Below, piece after piece: positions 10,100 through 17,945 of a stretch of 64,000 bases of DNA. How positions within the stretch are numbered: the first letter of the stretch is position 1; every line of letters starts with the position of its first letter. The DNA is from Sphingopyxis sp. BSN-002 (GTDB lineage Bacteria; Pseudomonadota; Alphaproteobacteria; Sphingomonadales; Sphingomonadaceae), in NCBI RefSeq assembly GCF_022024275.1, contig NZ_CP091804.1, positions 2,436,501-2,500,500 of the forward strand. Direction: 5' to 3'. Below the pieces are notes generated by a model. That model ran no database searches. It was given only the letters and a program-made list of their open reading frames with translations, and was not told the origin of the DNA. Made by a program: the position numbers and the translations under genes.

Positions 10100-10188
10100 C
10101 CGTTCGCCCTAAGCTTGTCGAAGGGCCGTTCTTTCTTTCGACATTGGAAAGAGGAAGGGCGGTGCTTCGACAAGCTCAGCACGAGCGG
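10100..10188. repeat. Imperfect palindromic intergenic repeat between hisE and ung
   Basis: Two 24-bp arms (10100-10123 and 10165-10188) are reverse complements at 20 of 24 positions, separated by 41 bp. The core is AGCTTGTCGAAG / CTTCGACAAGCT. This core recurs between genes in many sphingomonad chromosomes (established knowledge, not searched here). It lies between divergent genes and may fold as RNA or act as a REP-like element. Confidence 0.75.
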
Positions 10189-10265
10189 ATAGGAACAATG
10201 GTTCGATGGCCTAGCGACGGGAAAGGCGCTGGACAAGCCGCGATCCCTCTGGTGAAGCGCGGGGC

Positions 10266-10970
10266 ATGGCCGAGGTCAAATTGCATCCCGACTGGCTCGC
10301 AGCGATCGGCGGCGAGTTCGAGCAGCCCTATATGGCGCAGCTCAAGGCGTTCCTTGCCGACGAACGCAGCAAAGGGAAGACGATCTATCCGCGACCGCGC
10401 GACTGGTTCGCCGCGCTCGACGCGACGCCGCCGCAGGATGTGCGCGTCGTGATCCTGGGGCAGGACCCGTACCACGGGCCGGGGCAGGCACACGGCCTCT
10501 GCTTCTCGGTCCAGCCCGGCGTCCGCACGCCGCCCAGCCTCGTCAACATCTACAAGGAAATGAAGGCGGACCTCGGCATCGCGCCCGCTTCGCACGGCTA
10601 TCTCAAACATTGGGCCGAACAGGGCGTGCTCCTCCTCAACAATTGCCTGACGGTCGAAGCCGGCATGGCGGCTTCGCATCAGGGCAAGGGGTGGGAGAAG
10701 TTCGCCGACGCGGCGGTCGCTGCGGTCGCCGCCGATCCGGCGCCGAAGGTCTTCATCCTGTGGGGGAGCCATGCGCAGCGCAAGGCCGCCAACGTGCCGG
10801 GGCTGGGCGCGGGGAGCCCGCACCTGATCCTGCGCGCACCGCATCCTTCGCCGCTGTCGGCGCGCAACGGCTTCTTCGGGACGAAGCCCTTCAGTCAGGC
10901 GAATGCCTTTCTCGAGGCGCATGGTCGCGGAGCGATCGACTGGCGCCTCCCGGACAACCCGGAAGCATGA
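10266..10970 (+). CDS. ung: Uracil-DNA glycosylase, family 1
   Basis: Removes uracil from DNA, starting base-excision repair. The 234-residue protein has the water-activating motif [18 protein letters not shown] (catalytic Asp) near residues 63-80 and the DNA-intercalating HPSPLSA loop with catalytic His near residues 197-203. Length is normal for the family. Its stop codon overlaps the start of the downstream TauE/SafE gene (ATGA), so the two are translationally coupled although functionally unrelated. Confidence 0.97.
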   Translation: MAEVKLHPDWLAAIGGEFEQPYMAQLKAFLADERSKGKTIYPRPRDWFAALDATPPQDVRVVILGQDPYHGPGQAHGLCFSVQPGVRTPPSLVNIYKEMKADLGIAPASHGYLKHWAEQGVLLLNNCLTVEAGMAASHQGKGWEKFADAAVAAVAADPAPKVFILWGSHAQRKAANVPGLGAGSPHLILRAPHPSPLSARNGFFGTKPFSQANAFLEAHGRGAIDWRLPDNPEA

Positions 10971-11725
10971 GCCTGTTGGCCGACCCGGCGACGCTGGCGG
11001 TGCTCGTCGCCGCGGTAATCCTCGTCGGCATGGCGAAGGGCGGGCTGGCCGGGGTCGGCGCGCTCGCGACCCCGCTTGCGGCGCTGGTGCTGCCGCCCGC
11101 GACCGCGGCGGCGATCCTGCTCCCGATCCTGATCGTGCAGGACGTGATCAGCGTCTGGGCGTTCCGCAAGACGTGGGACGGCTGGATCATCGGCTGGATG
11201 CTGCCGGGCGCGGCGGTCGGTATCGCGGCGGGCTGGTACTATGCCGAGAAGGTCGATGAGGCGCAGCTGATGCTGGCGCTGGGCGCGATCACGCTGGCGT
11301 TCGGCCTGTATCGCCTGTGGGTCGAGCGCGGCGGGCGGATCGTCGCGGCCTCGACCTTGCCGGGCTGGGTCGGGACGATCTTCGGCGGCCTGATGGGGCT
11401 GACGAGCCAGATTGCGCATGCCGGCGGGCCGCCGTTCCAGATGTGGGTGACGCCGCGCAAGCTGCCGCATCTGACCTTCATCGGCACCAGCGCGATCCTG
11501 TTCGCAATCGTCAACTGGATGAAGGTGCCCGCCTATCTCGCGCTCGGCGCTTTTCCGCATGAGGTCGTCATCGCGGCATTGCTGCTGATGCCGCTCGCGA
11601 TCGTTTCGACGCTGGTCACGGTGCGCTGGATGAAGCGGATGAATCCCGAGCGCTTCTATGTGCTGATCTATGTGCTGATGGTGCTGCTCGGCGCGAAGCT
11701 GATCTGGGACGGAGTGCACGGATGA
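10967..11725 (+). CDS. TauE/SafE-family sulfite/anion exporter-like membrane protein
   Basis: Cytoplasmic-membrane protein of 252 residues with about eight hydrophobic segments, matching the TauE/SafE (DUF81) family of presumed sulfur-compound or organic-anion exporters. Recognisable family features are the N-terminal [21 protein letters not shown] half-repeat and the second-half [20 protein letters not shown]. The ATG at 10967 overlaps the ung stop by 4 bp, and its own stop overlaps the next start by 4 bp, so ung, this gene and the YaiI gene form one operon. The transported substrate is unknown. Confidence 0.92.
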   Translation: MSLLADPATLAVLVAAVILVGMAKGGLAGVGALATPLAALVLPPATAAAILLPILIVQDVISVWAFRKTWDGWIIGWMLPGAAVGIAAGWYYAEKVDEAQLMLALGAITLAFGLYRLWVERGGRIVAASTLPGWVGTIFGGLMGLTSQIAHAGGPPFQMWVTPRKLPHLTFIGTSAILFAIVNWMKVPAYLALGAFPHEVVIAALLLMPLAIVSTLVTVRWMKRMNPERFYVLIYVLMVLLGAKLIWDGVHG

Positions 11726-12180
11726 GCGTCATGATCCTCGTCGATGCCGATGCCTGCCCCGTGAAAGACGAGATCTACAAGGTCGCGTGGCGCCACGAAG
11801 TGCCGGTGAAGGTCGTGAGCAACAGCCGGTTGCGCGTGCCCGAGCATCCGTTGATCGAGCGTGTGGTGGTGTCGGACGGCTTCGACGCCGCCGACGACTG
11901 GATCGCCGACGCGGCGGATGCGAAGAGCATCGTGGTGACCGCCGACATATTGCTCGCCGATCGCTCGCTGAAGGCGGGGGCGACGGTGCTGGCACCGACT
12001 GGCAAGCCCTTCACCGCCGCATCGATCGGCCCCGCGATCGCGACGCGCGCGATCATGGCCGACCTGCGCGCGGGAATGGGCGACGGGATGGGCGGCCCGC
12101 CGCCCTTCTCGAAGGCCGACCGTTCGCAATTCCTGCAGGCGCTCGACGGCGCGCTTGTCAGGCTGAAGCGCGCGGGCTGA
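11722..12180 (+). CDS. YaiI/YqxD family protein (UPF0178)
   Basis: Cytosolic protein of 152 residues belonging to UPF0178, a conserved family with a PIN/NYN-like nuclease fold but no firm biochemical role. Diagnostic segments are the start ILVDADACPVKDEIYKVA, the VVVSDGFDAADDWI stretch, VVTADILLADRSLKAGA and RAIMADLR. The acidic DADACP and TAD residues are the presumed metal-binding site. Third gene of the ung operon (4-bp overlap with the preceding stop). Confidence 0.94.
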   Translation: MSVMILVDADACPVKDEIYKVAWRHEVPVKVVSNSRLRVPEHPLIERVVVSDGFDAADDWIADAADAKSIVVTADILLADRSLKAGATVLAPTGKPFTAASIGPAIATRAIMADLRAGMGDGMGGPPPFSKADRSQFLQALDGALVRLKRAG

Positions 12181-12430
12181 ATTTTTTCGGGCGAGTGACG
12201 GAAATCACCGCGCCGCGCCCCGGCTCGCGGCAAAACAGGATCAACGAAAGACGATTTCGTCCTGTGCCGGCCCACCACGCCGGTGCGGGATCAGCCCTCC
12301 CGCCACTCGCGACCCCGGCGGGAGGGCACGAATATCCGGCGGCGGTTCTCCGATCGGGGGACCGGATCGAACCGCCGGCGCCGCCCGACCGCCACTCCCG
12401 TGATGGCCGGGCGGACTAATTTTCGGGGCG
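12181..12430. other. Gene-free stretch with several GC-rich hairpins
   Basis: No open frame here looks coding. The 250 bp lie between the convergent YaiI gene and a small membrane protein. A perfect 10-bp stem, CCCTCCCGCC (12295-12304) with GGCGGGAGGG (12317-12326), has a 12-nt loop. A second pairing is GGCGGTTC (12341-12348) with GAACCGCC (12369-12376). Weaker CCGGC/GCCGG pairs flank these. None is followed by a T-run, so at most one is a plausible terminator. It may be a structured RNA or repeat cluster. Confidence 0.5.
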
Positions 12431-12652
12431 TCAGTTTCCGGCGGCGCGGTGACGGAAGAAGGCAAGCACCAGCACGACCGAAATGACGCCGACCATCATC
12501 CCCGCAGTCGTCGTGATCATGTTGATCGATTCGGCCGGGTTGTTCGAATTCCACGCGCCGCTCGTCGTGCGATCGATCATCCACCACGCCCCCGCGACAA
12601 CGATCGCGTCGAGCAGTACGAGCCCCAGCAGGGCACGCATCGATTTCTTCAT
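12431..12652 (-). CDS. Small two-helix membrane protein, unknown function
   Basis: A 73-residue protein with two hydrophobic helices (about residues 7-25, LLGLVLLDAIVVAGAWWMI, and 44-66, TTTAGMMVGVISVVLVLAFF), a short polar loop with TTSGAWNSNNPAE between them, and basic ends (KKSMR; RHRAAGN). A GGGGGAGA ribosome site precedes the ATG at 12652, and the surrounding reading frames are poor, so it is probably real. I recognise no family. It transcribes away from the divergent Mpo1-like gene at 12752. Confidence 0.7.
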   Translation of the reverse strand: MKKSMRALLGLVLLDAIVVAGAWWMIDRTTSGAWNSNNPAESINMITTTAGMMVGVISVVLVLAFFRHRAAGN

Positions 12653-12751
12653 TTTGGTCTCCCCCGTTTTCGATTTGCGCCGACCCTATCAGATTGGCGG
12701 ACGCGGTCCATTCCGTTTGACCCGACGGTGTTCGCGGCGCATTCTTGCGCG

Positions 12752-13093
12752 ATGGCGCGCCTCTACACGACCTTCGCCGACTTCTGGCCCTTTTACCTCC
12801 GCGAGCACAGCAAGGCGTCGACACGCGCGCTCCATTATGTCGGGACGAGCCTCGTCGTGGGAATCGCGATTGCGGCGGTGCTGACGGGGCGATGGGGCTG
12901 GCTGGTCGCGCTGCCGGTCGCGGGCTATTTCTTTGCCTGGGTCGCGCATTTCGGGGTCGAGAAGAACCGGCCGGCGACCTTTACCTATCCGCTGTGGAGC
13001 CTCGCCGCCGATTTCAAAATGTGGGCGTTGTGGCTGACCGGGCGGCTGGGCCCCGAACTCGATCGCGCGGGGGTCGAGCGCGTTTCGCACTGA
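12752..13093 (+). CDS. Mpo1-like (DUF962) membrane protein
   Basis: Membrane protein of 113 residues. The family start MARLYTTFADFWPFYLREHS and the following HYVGT are typical of DUF962; yeast Mpo1 in this family is an Fe(II)-dependent dioxygenase acting on 2-hydroxy fatty acids. The histidines of REHSKAS, LHYVGTSL and WVAHFGVEKNRPATF are conserved metal-ligand candidates. Two hydrophobic hairpins lie between. Several family members end similarly with a short amphipathic tail. The bacterial role is unproven. No strong ribosome site is visible before the ATG at 12752. Confidence 0.85.
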   Translation: MARLYTTFADFWPFYLREHSKASTRALHYVGTSLVVGIAIAAVLTGRWGWLVALPVAGYFFAWVAHFGVEKNRPATFTYPLWSLAADFKMWALWLTGRLGPELDRAGVERVSH

Positions 13094-13134
13094 CAAATCG
13101 ATCAGAGTGAGCGAGAGGCTGCACTGGCGATTGT

Positions 13135-13149
13135 TGCGAATCATTCTTA
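13135..13149 (+). promoter_or_regulatory. Possible Fur box
   Basis: TGCGAATCATTCTTA fits the 7-1-7 inverted repeat TGATAATnATTATCA at 10 of 14 arm positions, and resembles the TGCGAATnATTCnCA boxes often seen before iron-regulated genes in alphaproteobacteria. It is 29 bp upstream of the DUF2061 gene. Position and match support regulation, but this is a sequence-only guess. Confidence 0.4.
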
Positions 13150-13177
13150 ACTAGAGGTCTCGTACCGGAGACCCGCC

Positions 13178-13381
13178 ATGCCGACCGACCTCATCAAGAC
13201 GCTCACCTATCTGTCGCTCCATCTGACCATCGGGTTCAGCGTCGCCTATGTGATGACCGGATCGGTCGCGCTGGCGGGCGGGATCGCGATCGTCGAGCCC
13301 TGTATCAATGCTGTCGCTTTCTTCTTCCATGAAAAGGCGTGGAAGCGCGTCGGGGCCGGGCGTAAGCTGCTCGCGGCCTGA
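13178..13381 (+). CDS. DUF2061 small membrane protein
   Basis: A 67-residue membrane protein. DUF2061 members are short, with two hydrophobic helices and a C-terminal HExAW motif, seen here as FFFHEKAWKRV, preceded by the helix GGIAIVEPCINAVAF. The first helix is LTIGFSVAYVMTG. Function is unknown. The ATG at 13178 follows GGTCTCGTACCGGAGACC, which can form a small hairpin, and a candidate Fur box lies 29 bp upstream, hinting at iron-dependent expression. Confidence 0.88.
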   Translation: MPTDLIKTLTYLSLHLTIGFSVAYVMTGSVALAGGIAIVEPCINAVAFFFHEKAWKRVGAGRKLLAA

Positions 13382-13427
13382 GCGCCCTTTCCCGAGTCCC
13401 GCCGTTCAAAACCGAAGGAGACCCCGC

Positions 13428-13856
13428 ATGACCGTCAATCGCGCATCCGCCCGCTACGAAGGCTTCGGCAAGGAGGGCAAGGGATCGATCACGACCAGAT
13501 CGGGGGTGCTGAACGCCCAGCCCTATGGCTTCGGCACGCGCTTCGAGGGACAGCCGGGGACAAACCCCGAGGAACTGATCGCCGCGGCGCATGCCGCCTG
13601 CTTCACCATGGCGCTGTCGTTCGGGCTCGCGCGAGCGGGCTATTCGGGCGACACGCTCGAAACCAGCGCGGAGGTCACGCTCGATCAGGTCGATGGCGGT
13701 TTCGAAATCTCGAAATCGGCGCTGACACTGACCGGCAAGGTGCCGGGGATTTCGGCCGAGGAATTCGCGGCGATCGCGAAAGAGGCCGAGATGAACTGCC
13801 CGGTGTCGAAGCTGCTCGATTGCGAAATCACGCTCGAACACACGCTCGAAAGCTAG
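13428..13856 (+). CDS. OsmC-family peroxiredoxin
   Basis: Cytosolic thiol-dependent hydroperoxide reductase of 142 residues, OsmC/Ohr family. Both redox cysteines are present: AAHAACFTMAL (peroxidatic) and EMNCPVSKLL (resolving). The EGQPGTNPEELIAAAHAACF stretch is diagnostic of OsmC rather than Ohr. GAAGGAG lies 9 bp before the ATG at 13428. The stop overlaps the convergent 2H phosphoesterase stop by 4 bp (13853-13856). It is expected to act on organic hydroperoxides with lipoyl or glutathione-type reductants. Confidence 0.95.
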   Translation: MTVNRASARYEGFGKEGKGSITTRSGVLNAQPYGFGTRFEGQPGTNPEELIAAAHAACFTMALSFGLARAGYSGDTLETSAEVTLDQVDGGFEISKSALTLTGKVPGISAEEFAAIAKEAEMNCPVSKLLDCEITLEHTLES

Positions 13857-14437
13857 GCGGCGAAGCGCAGCGGGGGCGGCAGTTCGTCGGCCATGAAATC
13901 GAACATGCCTTGAACCGGCGCGTCGAGCGTCCAGCGTTGCAGCACGCGGTGGCGGCCGTGGCCGACATGGCTTTCGATCAGGACAAGGTCGCGTGGAATC
14001 CAGTTCCATGCGACCGGCACCGGATCGAAGGGATGCCGGCCATAGCCGAGCGTGACGTGCGGACGGAGGCCCGACTGCCGATACCAGGGCTCGATTCCGT
14101 GCGGGGCGAGGCGCGCGACGATCGCTTCGTAAAGCTGGCGAATGCCTGTAACGCCCCCGGCTGTGATCAATTCGGCGCCGGCGTCCTTGCTGACGATCCG
14201 GCCGAAGGGGATCGATGCCGCAGCAGGCAAGCCGGCCTCGAATGCCTTGGCTACGCGCTGCCGCAGAAACGGGTGCGGTACCATGGTCTCGTCGATCGAG
14301 CAGAGCGTCAGATGATAATTCTGCGGCTTCAGCCCGGCGAACAAATCGCCCGACACCGGCGGCAACTGGCGCGCCAGCCACCCCGCACGATCGGCCGGAA
14401 CCTGAAAGCCCAGAAAATAGCGGAACATCGGCGTCAT
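13853..14437 (-). CDS. 2H phosphoesterase, RNA 2',3'-cyclic phosphodiesterase-like (first copy)
   Basis: Cytosolic protein of 194 residues of the 2H phosphoesterase superfamily (LigT/ThpR 2'-5' RNA ligase type). The two catalytic HxT motifs are YHLTLCS near residue 41 and PHVTLGY near residue 136, at the right separation. The start FRYFLGFQVPAD matches the family's FxAxxxP opening. The true substrate (cyclic phosphate RNA ends or nucleotides) is uncertain. A second divergent copy of the superfamily occurs at 23253-23765. Confidence 0.88.
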   Translation of the reverse strand: MTPMFRYFLGFQVPADRAGWLARQLPPVSGDLFAGLKPQNYHLTLCSIDETMVPHPFLRQRVAKAFEAGLPAAASIPFGRIVSKDAGAELITAGGVTGIRQLYEAIVARLAPHGIEPWYRQSGLRPHVTLGYGRHPFDPVPVAWNWIPRDLVLIESHVGHGRHRVLQRWTLDAPVQGMFDFMADELPPPLRFAA

Positions 14438-14517
14438 CGGTCTTCCTCCGAATCGGATAATGTTCTCTTTATGTTCCCATTCGGCGCGAGAGTCGAATCC
14501 GCATGTGCCGGCGGCGC

Positions 14518-15063
14518 CTACTGGCAGTTGCCTTCGCGCTTTTCTTCCTTGCCGCTGGCGAGGAACCAGCGCGATCGGGCATTGTCGGCCGAATCGTCGA
14601 AATAGCAGACGTCGGTCGCGCCGGTGCGCGGATCGATCAGCACCGACCATTGGTGCGACCCGCAATTATGCGCCTCGCAAGCCCATGCCATGACTTTGCC
14701 GTCCTTCATCTCGATCGGCGCGGAGGGGCCTTCGGTCGTGGTGATCGCTTTCAGCACCGCCGCGTCCTTCACGCTCGCGACGATCCCCGCCTTGACGAGG
14801 ACATGGTCGTTCCACGCGACACCGTCGACCTTGTCGAACGGATATTTGCCCACATAGGCGGCGAGCTTCGTGCCCGCGGTCGGCGGCAGCGGCGAAGTTT
14901 CGGCCGCGCCCGCCTTGGTGCCGCTCGCGTCGGGCGGGTTGCCGGTCGGGGCGGTTTTCGATGCCTCGGCCTTCGGCGCTTCGGCTGCCGCCTTGTCGGC
15001 CTTCGTACCGCAGGCGGCGAGCGCAAGAGCAAGCGCGAGGAGGGGGAGGTGGCGAGGGGGCAT
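14518..15063 (-). CDS. Putative lipoprotein, unknown function
   Basis: Predicted lipoprotein of 181 residues. The start at 15063 gives MPPRHLPLLALALALAACG, a signal peptide with lipobox LAAC (cysteine near residue 18), followed by an Ala/Lys/Glu-rich linker. The C-terminal part contains two cysteines in AWACEAHNCGSHQW and another in TDVCYFDD, and ends KREGNCQ; these may form disulfides. It matches no family I can name beyond being common in sphingomonads. It follows the DUF6445 gene after 29 bp on the same strand, so it is probably co-transcribed. Confidence 0.78.
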   Translation of the reverse strand: MPPRHLPLLALALALAACGTKADKAAAEAPKAEASKTAPTGNPPDASGTKAGAAETSPLPPTAGTKLAAYVGKYPFDKVDGVAWNDHVLVKAGIVASVKDAAVLKAITTTEGPSAPIEMKDGKVMAWACEAHNCGSHQWSVLIDPRTGATDVCYFDDSADNARSRWFLASGKEEKREGNCQ

Positions 15064-15092
15064 GCGGCTTCTCCTGCTATCGCACCATCCTA

Positions 15093-15701
15093 TCACGCAG
15101 CCTGCGCGAAGAACATCAGATAGACGAGGCGGCCGTCGTCGGGTCCGGTACCGAAGCCCGCGGCGCTGTTATGGAACATCCACGGGCTGAACAGGATCAG
15201 CCGGTTGAAGCGCATCGGCGCGGTGAAGCTCTTCTCCCACGCCGCGGGTTTCAGCGTGTCGCGGTTGACGACGTCGTCGACCAGCCGGTTGATGTCGGGA
15301 TAGCCCGCGCCGTGGATTCCCTCGGCCGTCGTCGGCACGCGGTCGAGACCGCTGCGGCGATGGCGATAGAAGTCGGTCCCGCCCCGGCAATGTTCGGGCG
15401 GGGTGAGGTAAAGAATGCCCGACCAGGCCGCGGGGTCGATATGCACCCCGCTTTTGCCGCGATCGTTCTTCAGCGTCAGGCGGCAATGGCCGTGAAGCGT
15501 CCCCGGCGCGCCGACGAGATTCAGCCCGGTGAGGCGCGAGACGTAATCGTCGATCCCCTTGATCGGCAGCGCGCGGGTCGACGTGATGCCCGGATAGTTG
15601 GCGCCCGCGGGCTTCGGCTCGTAACCGAGCCCCAGCGCCTGCCGCCTCAACTCGTGCGGGTTGGCGACGAAATCGTCGATCATGACGAAGCTTGGCGTCA
15701 T
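15093..15701 (-). CDS. DUF6445 protein, possible Fe(II)/2-oxoglutarate-type oxygenase fold
   Basis: Protein of 202 residues. It starts MTPSFVMIDDFVANP and has GVHIDPAAWSGILYL (residues about 85-99), then GGTDFYRHRRSG, and MFHNSAAGFG near the C-terminus. The HxD followed by a distal His is the iron-binding pattern of 2-oxoglutarate dioxygenase jelly rolls, and I infer that fold; DUF6445 members lie near tryptophan halogenase and related genes in some genomes. It lies in a minus-strand run with a secreted protein (26 bp upstream) and a lipoprotein. The substrate is unknown. Confidence 0.72.
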   Translation of the reverse strand: MTPSFVMIDDFVANPHELRRQALGLGYEPKPAGANYPGITSTRALPIKGIDDYVSRLTGLNLVGAPGTLHGHCRLTLKNDRGKSGVHIDPAAWSGILYLTPPEHCRGGTDFYRHRRSGLDRVPTTAEGIHGAGYPDINRLVDDVVNRDTLKPAAWEKSFTAPMRFNRLILFSPWMFHNSAAGFGTGPDDGRLVYLMFFAQAA

Positions 15702-15727
15702 ATGGTCCCGTCGGGCGTTGCCGGCCC

Positions 15728-16630
15728 TTACCCCTTCGGCTGTGCAGACGCGGGCTCGTCTCCCTTGTCCGGTTCACCGATCTTTTCGATTTCACGCCGG
15801 ATATCCGACTTCTGCGACGGGGCGTAAAGATTGTTCGCGCCCGAATAAAGCCCCTTGAGGAAAGCGAAATCCCACTGGGTGAGCGTGACCGGCACCTCCT
15901 CGTCCTCGCCGGCGTCGAGCGCGCGCAGGATCGTCGGGGCCGAGGTCTTGTCGAGCCGGGCGACATCGACCTTCGAAAAGCTGCGCATCAGCGCATAGTC
16001 GGCGACCTGCGTGATCGTCAGCCCCTCCAGCCCCTTGCTGTCGAACACCACCACTGCGCCGGCGATATAGGTGCGGGCGGGCGCGGTAATGCGCGAACCG
16101 GCGTGGGTGGTCCGGTTGACCGGTATGCCTTGCGTCAGCATCACCGGATGCCCGTCGGCGTTGAGCATCCCCTCGACCTGCCAGGCGATGGCCGAGCCCG
16201 GCTGCGCGAGGATCCGGCGGACTTCGGCGGGCGACTGGTCGCCGAACATATAGGCGTGCTTGCGGCCGAGCGATTTGACGAAGGCGACCTTGTCGGGAGC
16301 GGCGACGATCAGCAGGTTGATCCGGCAGTCGGCCACATCGCCGACCTTCAGCCCGACGCCACCCGCCACGAGGCGGATACGCTCTTCGAGCGCGAGGCGC
16401 TGGGGCTCCGTAAAGCCGACCGCACGCGGGCATATCTCGTTCTCGAACCGCGCGATCTGCGCGCGCGGTCCCGTGGGCGTCAGCGCGCCGATAAAGCTCT
16501 CGACCTGCTTTTCGATATCCTTTTGCCCCGTGACGATGATCGGGGCGTCGGCTTGCGCCGCTGCGGGGGCGGCGGTGACAATTGCCAGTCCCGCAAGAAG
16601 GAAGGCGGCGGCGGTACGCGCAATGCGCAT
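15728..16630 (-). CDS. Secreted protein, unknown function
   Basis: A 300-residue protein with a clean Sec signal peptide (RIARTAAAFLLAGLAIVTA, cleavage after PAAAQA near residue 26). The mature part starts DAPIIVTGQKDIEKQ and contains cysteines in NEICPRAV and VADCRINL that could pair, then an acidic C-terminus. I recognise no domain. ATG 16630 is favoured because the signal peptide begins there. Runs of this type are frequent in Sphingomonadales. Probably heads the operon with the DUF6445 and lipoprotein genes. Confidence 0.8.
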   Translation of the reverse strand: MRIARTAAAFLLAGLAIVTAAPAAAQADAPIIVTGQKDIEKQVESFIGALTPTGPRAQIARFENEICPRAVGFTEPQRLALEERIRLVAGGVGLKVGDVADCRINLLIVAAPDKVAFVKSLGRKHAYMFGDQSPAEVRRILAQPGSAIAWQVEGMLNADGHPVMLTQGIPVNRTTHAGSRITAPARTYIAGAVVVFDSKGLEGLTITQVADYALMRSFSKVDVARLDKTSAPTILRALDAGEDEEVPVTLTQWDFAFLKGLYSGANNLYAPSQKSDIRREIEKIGEPDKGDEPASAQPKG

Positions 16631-16775
16631 GAAGGGCTCCCTGGTCCGGATGCGGATGACATGACATGGGTTCCGGGCACCCCGATCGCCCAGCGTCCTT
16701 CGACGCGAGGCAGGCACGCGTCGACGAGCGGAGGGGGGATCGGAGCGAACCGGCGGCTGGAGGATGGCTCGCAAC

Positions 16776-16803
16776 TTGTCATTTGCTTTCCGCCGGATAT
16801 CCT
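16776..16803 (+). promoter_or_regulatory. Possible sigma-70 promoter for the DUF1801 operon
   Basis: TTGTCA (16776-16781) and TATCCT (16798-16803) are separated by 16 bp and end 18 bp before the DUF1801 start at 16822. It is the best -35/-10 pair in this divergent gap; no experimental support. Confidence 0.4.
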
Positions 16804-16821
16804 GTTCGCGGGAGTCGTGCC

Positions 16822-17253
16822 ATGACCAAAGACAAGCCCGCGAGCGTCGTCCTCTTGTCGGGCGGCAATCCGCAAATCGCGAAGGGCGACGGCGATGCGC
16901 CGGTGCAGGCCTATATCGCCGCGATGCCGGGATGGAAGTCGCCCGTCTGGGCGCGGCTCGACGCGCTGATCGCGCATGAGGTGCCGGGGGTGCGCAAGGC
17001 GGTGAAATGGAACTCGCCGCTCTATGCCGCGCCCGATGCGCTGCCCGGCCACTGGTTCCTCAGCGTCCATTGCTACGACCGCTATATCAAGGTCGCCTTC
17101 TTCGACGGCAAGCGTCTCGACCCCGTGCCGCCGGTCGCGTCGAAGAGCGGGCAGACGGCCTATTTCCACATCCACGAAGATGATGCGGTCGACGAGGCGG
17201 CGTTCGCCGACTGGGTGCGGCAGGCGATCGCGCTGCCCGGGGAGAAATTGTGA
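16822..17253 (+). CDS. DUF1801 protein (first of a tandem pair)
   Basis: Cytosolic protein of 143 residues in the DUF1801 (YdhG-like, PF08818) family. The body matches the family: YIAAMPGWKSPVWARLDALI, then EVPGVRKAVKWNSPLYAA with the hallmark KWNxPxY and the hydrophobic core FLSVHCYDRYIKVAFFDGKRL. Function is unknown; some members bind nucleic acid or iron-sulfur-related partners in speculation only. The stop overlaps the region where the second DUF1801 gene starts 14 bp further on, so they form one transcript. Confidence 0.88.
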   Translation: MTKDKPASVVLLSGGNPQIAKGDGDAPVQAYIAAMPGWKSPVWARLDALIAHEVPGVRKAVKWNSPLYAAPDALPGHWFLSVHCYDRYIKVAFFDGKRLDPVPPVASKSGQTAYFHIHEDDAVDEAAFADWVRQAIALPGEKL

Positions 17254-17264
17254 GAGGAGAGAGC

Positions 17265-17675
17265 ATGGAGGACGAAGACGCTTCGGCGCTGATCGACGCG
17301 AAGATCGCGTCGCTGACCGACTGGCGCGGCGCCACGCTCGCGAAGCTGCGCGCGCTGATTCGTGAGGCCGATCCCGAAATTGAAGAAGCGGTGAAGTGGC
17401 GCAAGCCGACGAACCCGGCGGGCATGCCGACATGGGAGCGCGCCGGGGTGCTGTGCACGGGCGAGACATACAGGGACAAGGTCAAGCTGACCTTCGCCAA
17501 GGGCGCGGCGGTCGACGATCCCAAGAAGCTGTTCAATTCGAGCCTCGACGGCAATGTCCGCCGCGCGATCGACTTTGCCGAGGGCGACACCGTCGATGCG
17601 GCGGCGTTCCAGGCGCTGATCCGCGGCGCGGTCGAGGCCAATCTCGCCAAGCCCGCGCGCGCGAAGAAGGGATGA
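17265..17675 (+). CDS. DUF1801 protein (second of a tandem pair)
   Basis: A 136-residue DUF1801 paralogue of the preceding gene. The core EEAVKWRKPTNPAGMPTW and the YRDKVKLTFAKGAAVDDPKKLF segment match the family's KWxxP and FxxG parts. The start is ATG 17265 with GAGAGGAGAGAGC ahead; an in-frame GTG at 17250 would overlap the previous stop and lacks such a site. Its stop overlaps the next start by 4 bp. Sequence identity to the first copy is low, which suggests old duplication or separate acquisition. Confidence 0.85.
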   Translation: MEDEDASALIDAKIASLTDWRGATLAKLRALIREADPEIEEAVKWRKPTNPAGMPTWERAGVLCTGETYRDKVKLTFAKGAAVDDPKKLFNSSLDGNVRRAIDFAEGDTVDAAAFQALIRGAVEANLAKPARAKKG

Positions 17676-17896
17676 GTCGCGGGTCCGATGCGCTCGCGGC
17701 GGCACTGCTCGATGCGGTCGAGACCGAAAATCGCGAGCGCGAGCGATGGCAGCCGGCGATCGCGCGCGAGAATGCCGAAGCGATCTTGAACGCCTTGCTC
17801 TGGCTCTATGGCGCTCGCGGCGGTTCGGCCGCGAGCATCTATGCCGCCGACGCGCTGGACAAGGCGGTCGAAGCGGTGTGGCCGCGCGGCGCTTGA
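17672..17896 (+). CDS. Small helical protein, unknown function
   Basis: A 74-residue protein starting MSRGSDALAAALLDAV and largely Ala/Glu-rich amphipathic helix, then a Gly/Ser patch (YGARGGSAASIYAADAL) and a C-terminal WPRGA. It overlaps the DUF1801 stop by 4 bp (ATGA), so it is probably translated with it. I see no metal or enzyme motif. It may be a partner or adaptor of the DUF1801 pair. Moderate confidence that it is expressed. Confidence 0.6.
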   Translation: MSRGSDALAAALLDAVETENRERERWQPAIARENAEAILNALLWLYGARGGSAASIYAADALDKAVEAVWPRGA

Positions 17897-17945
17897 CTCG
17901 CCGCGCGCCGGCGCCGCTAATGGACGAAAGACAAGGAGAGGCCCC

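Noticed and set aside
12181..12430. tRNA-like GGTTCGATCC sequence on the minus strand in the hairpin cluster
   Set aside because: No acceptor or anticodon arm can be built around it; it is part of GC-rich stems.
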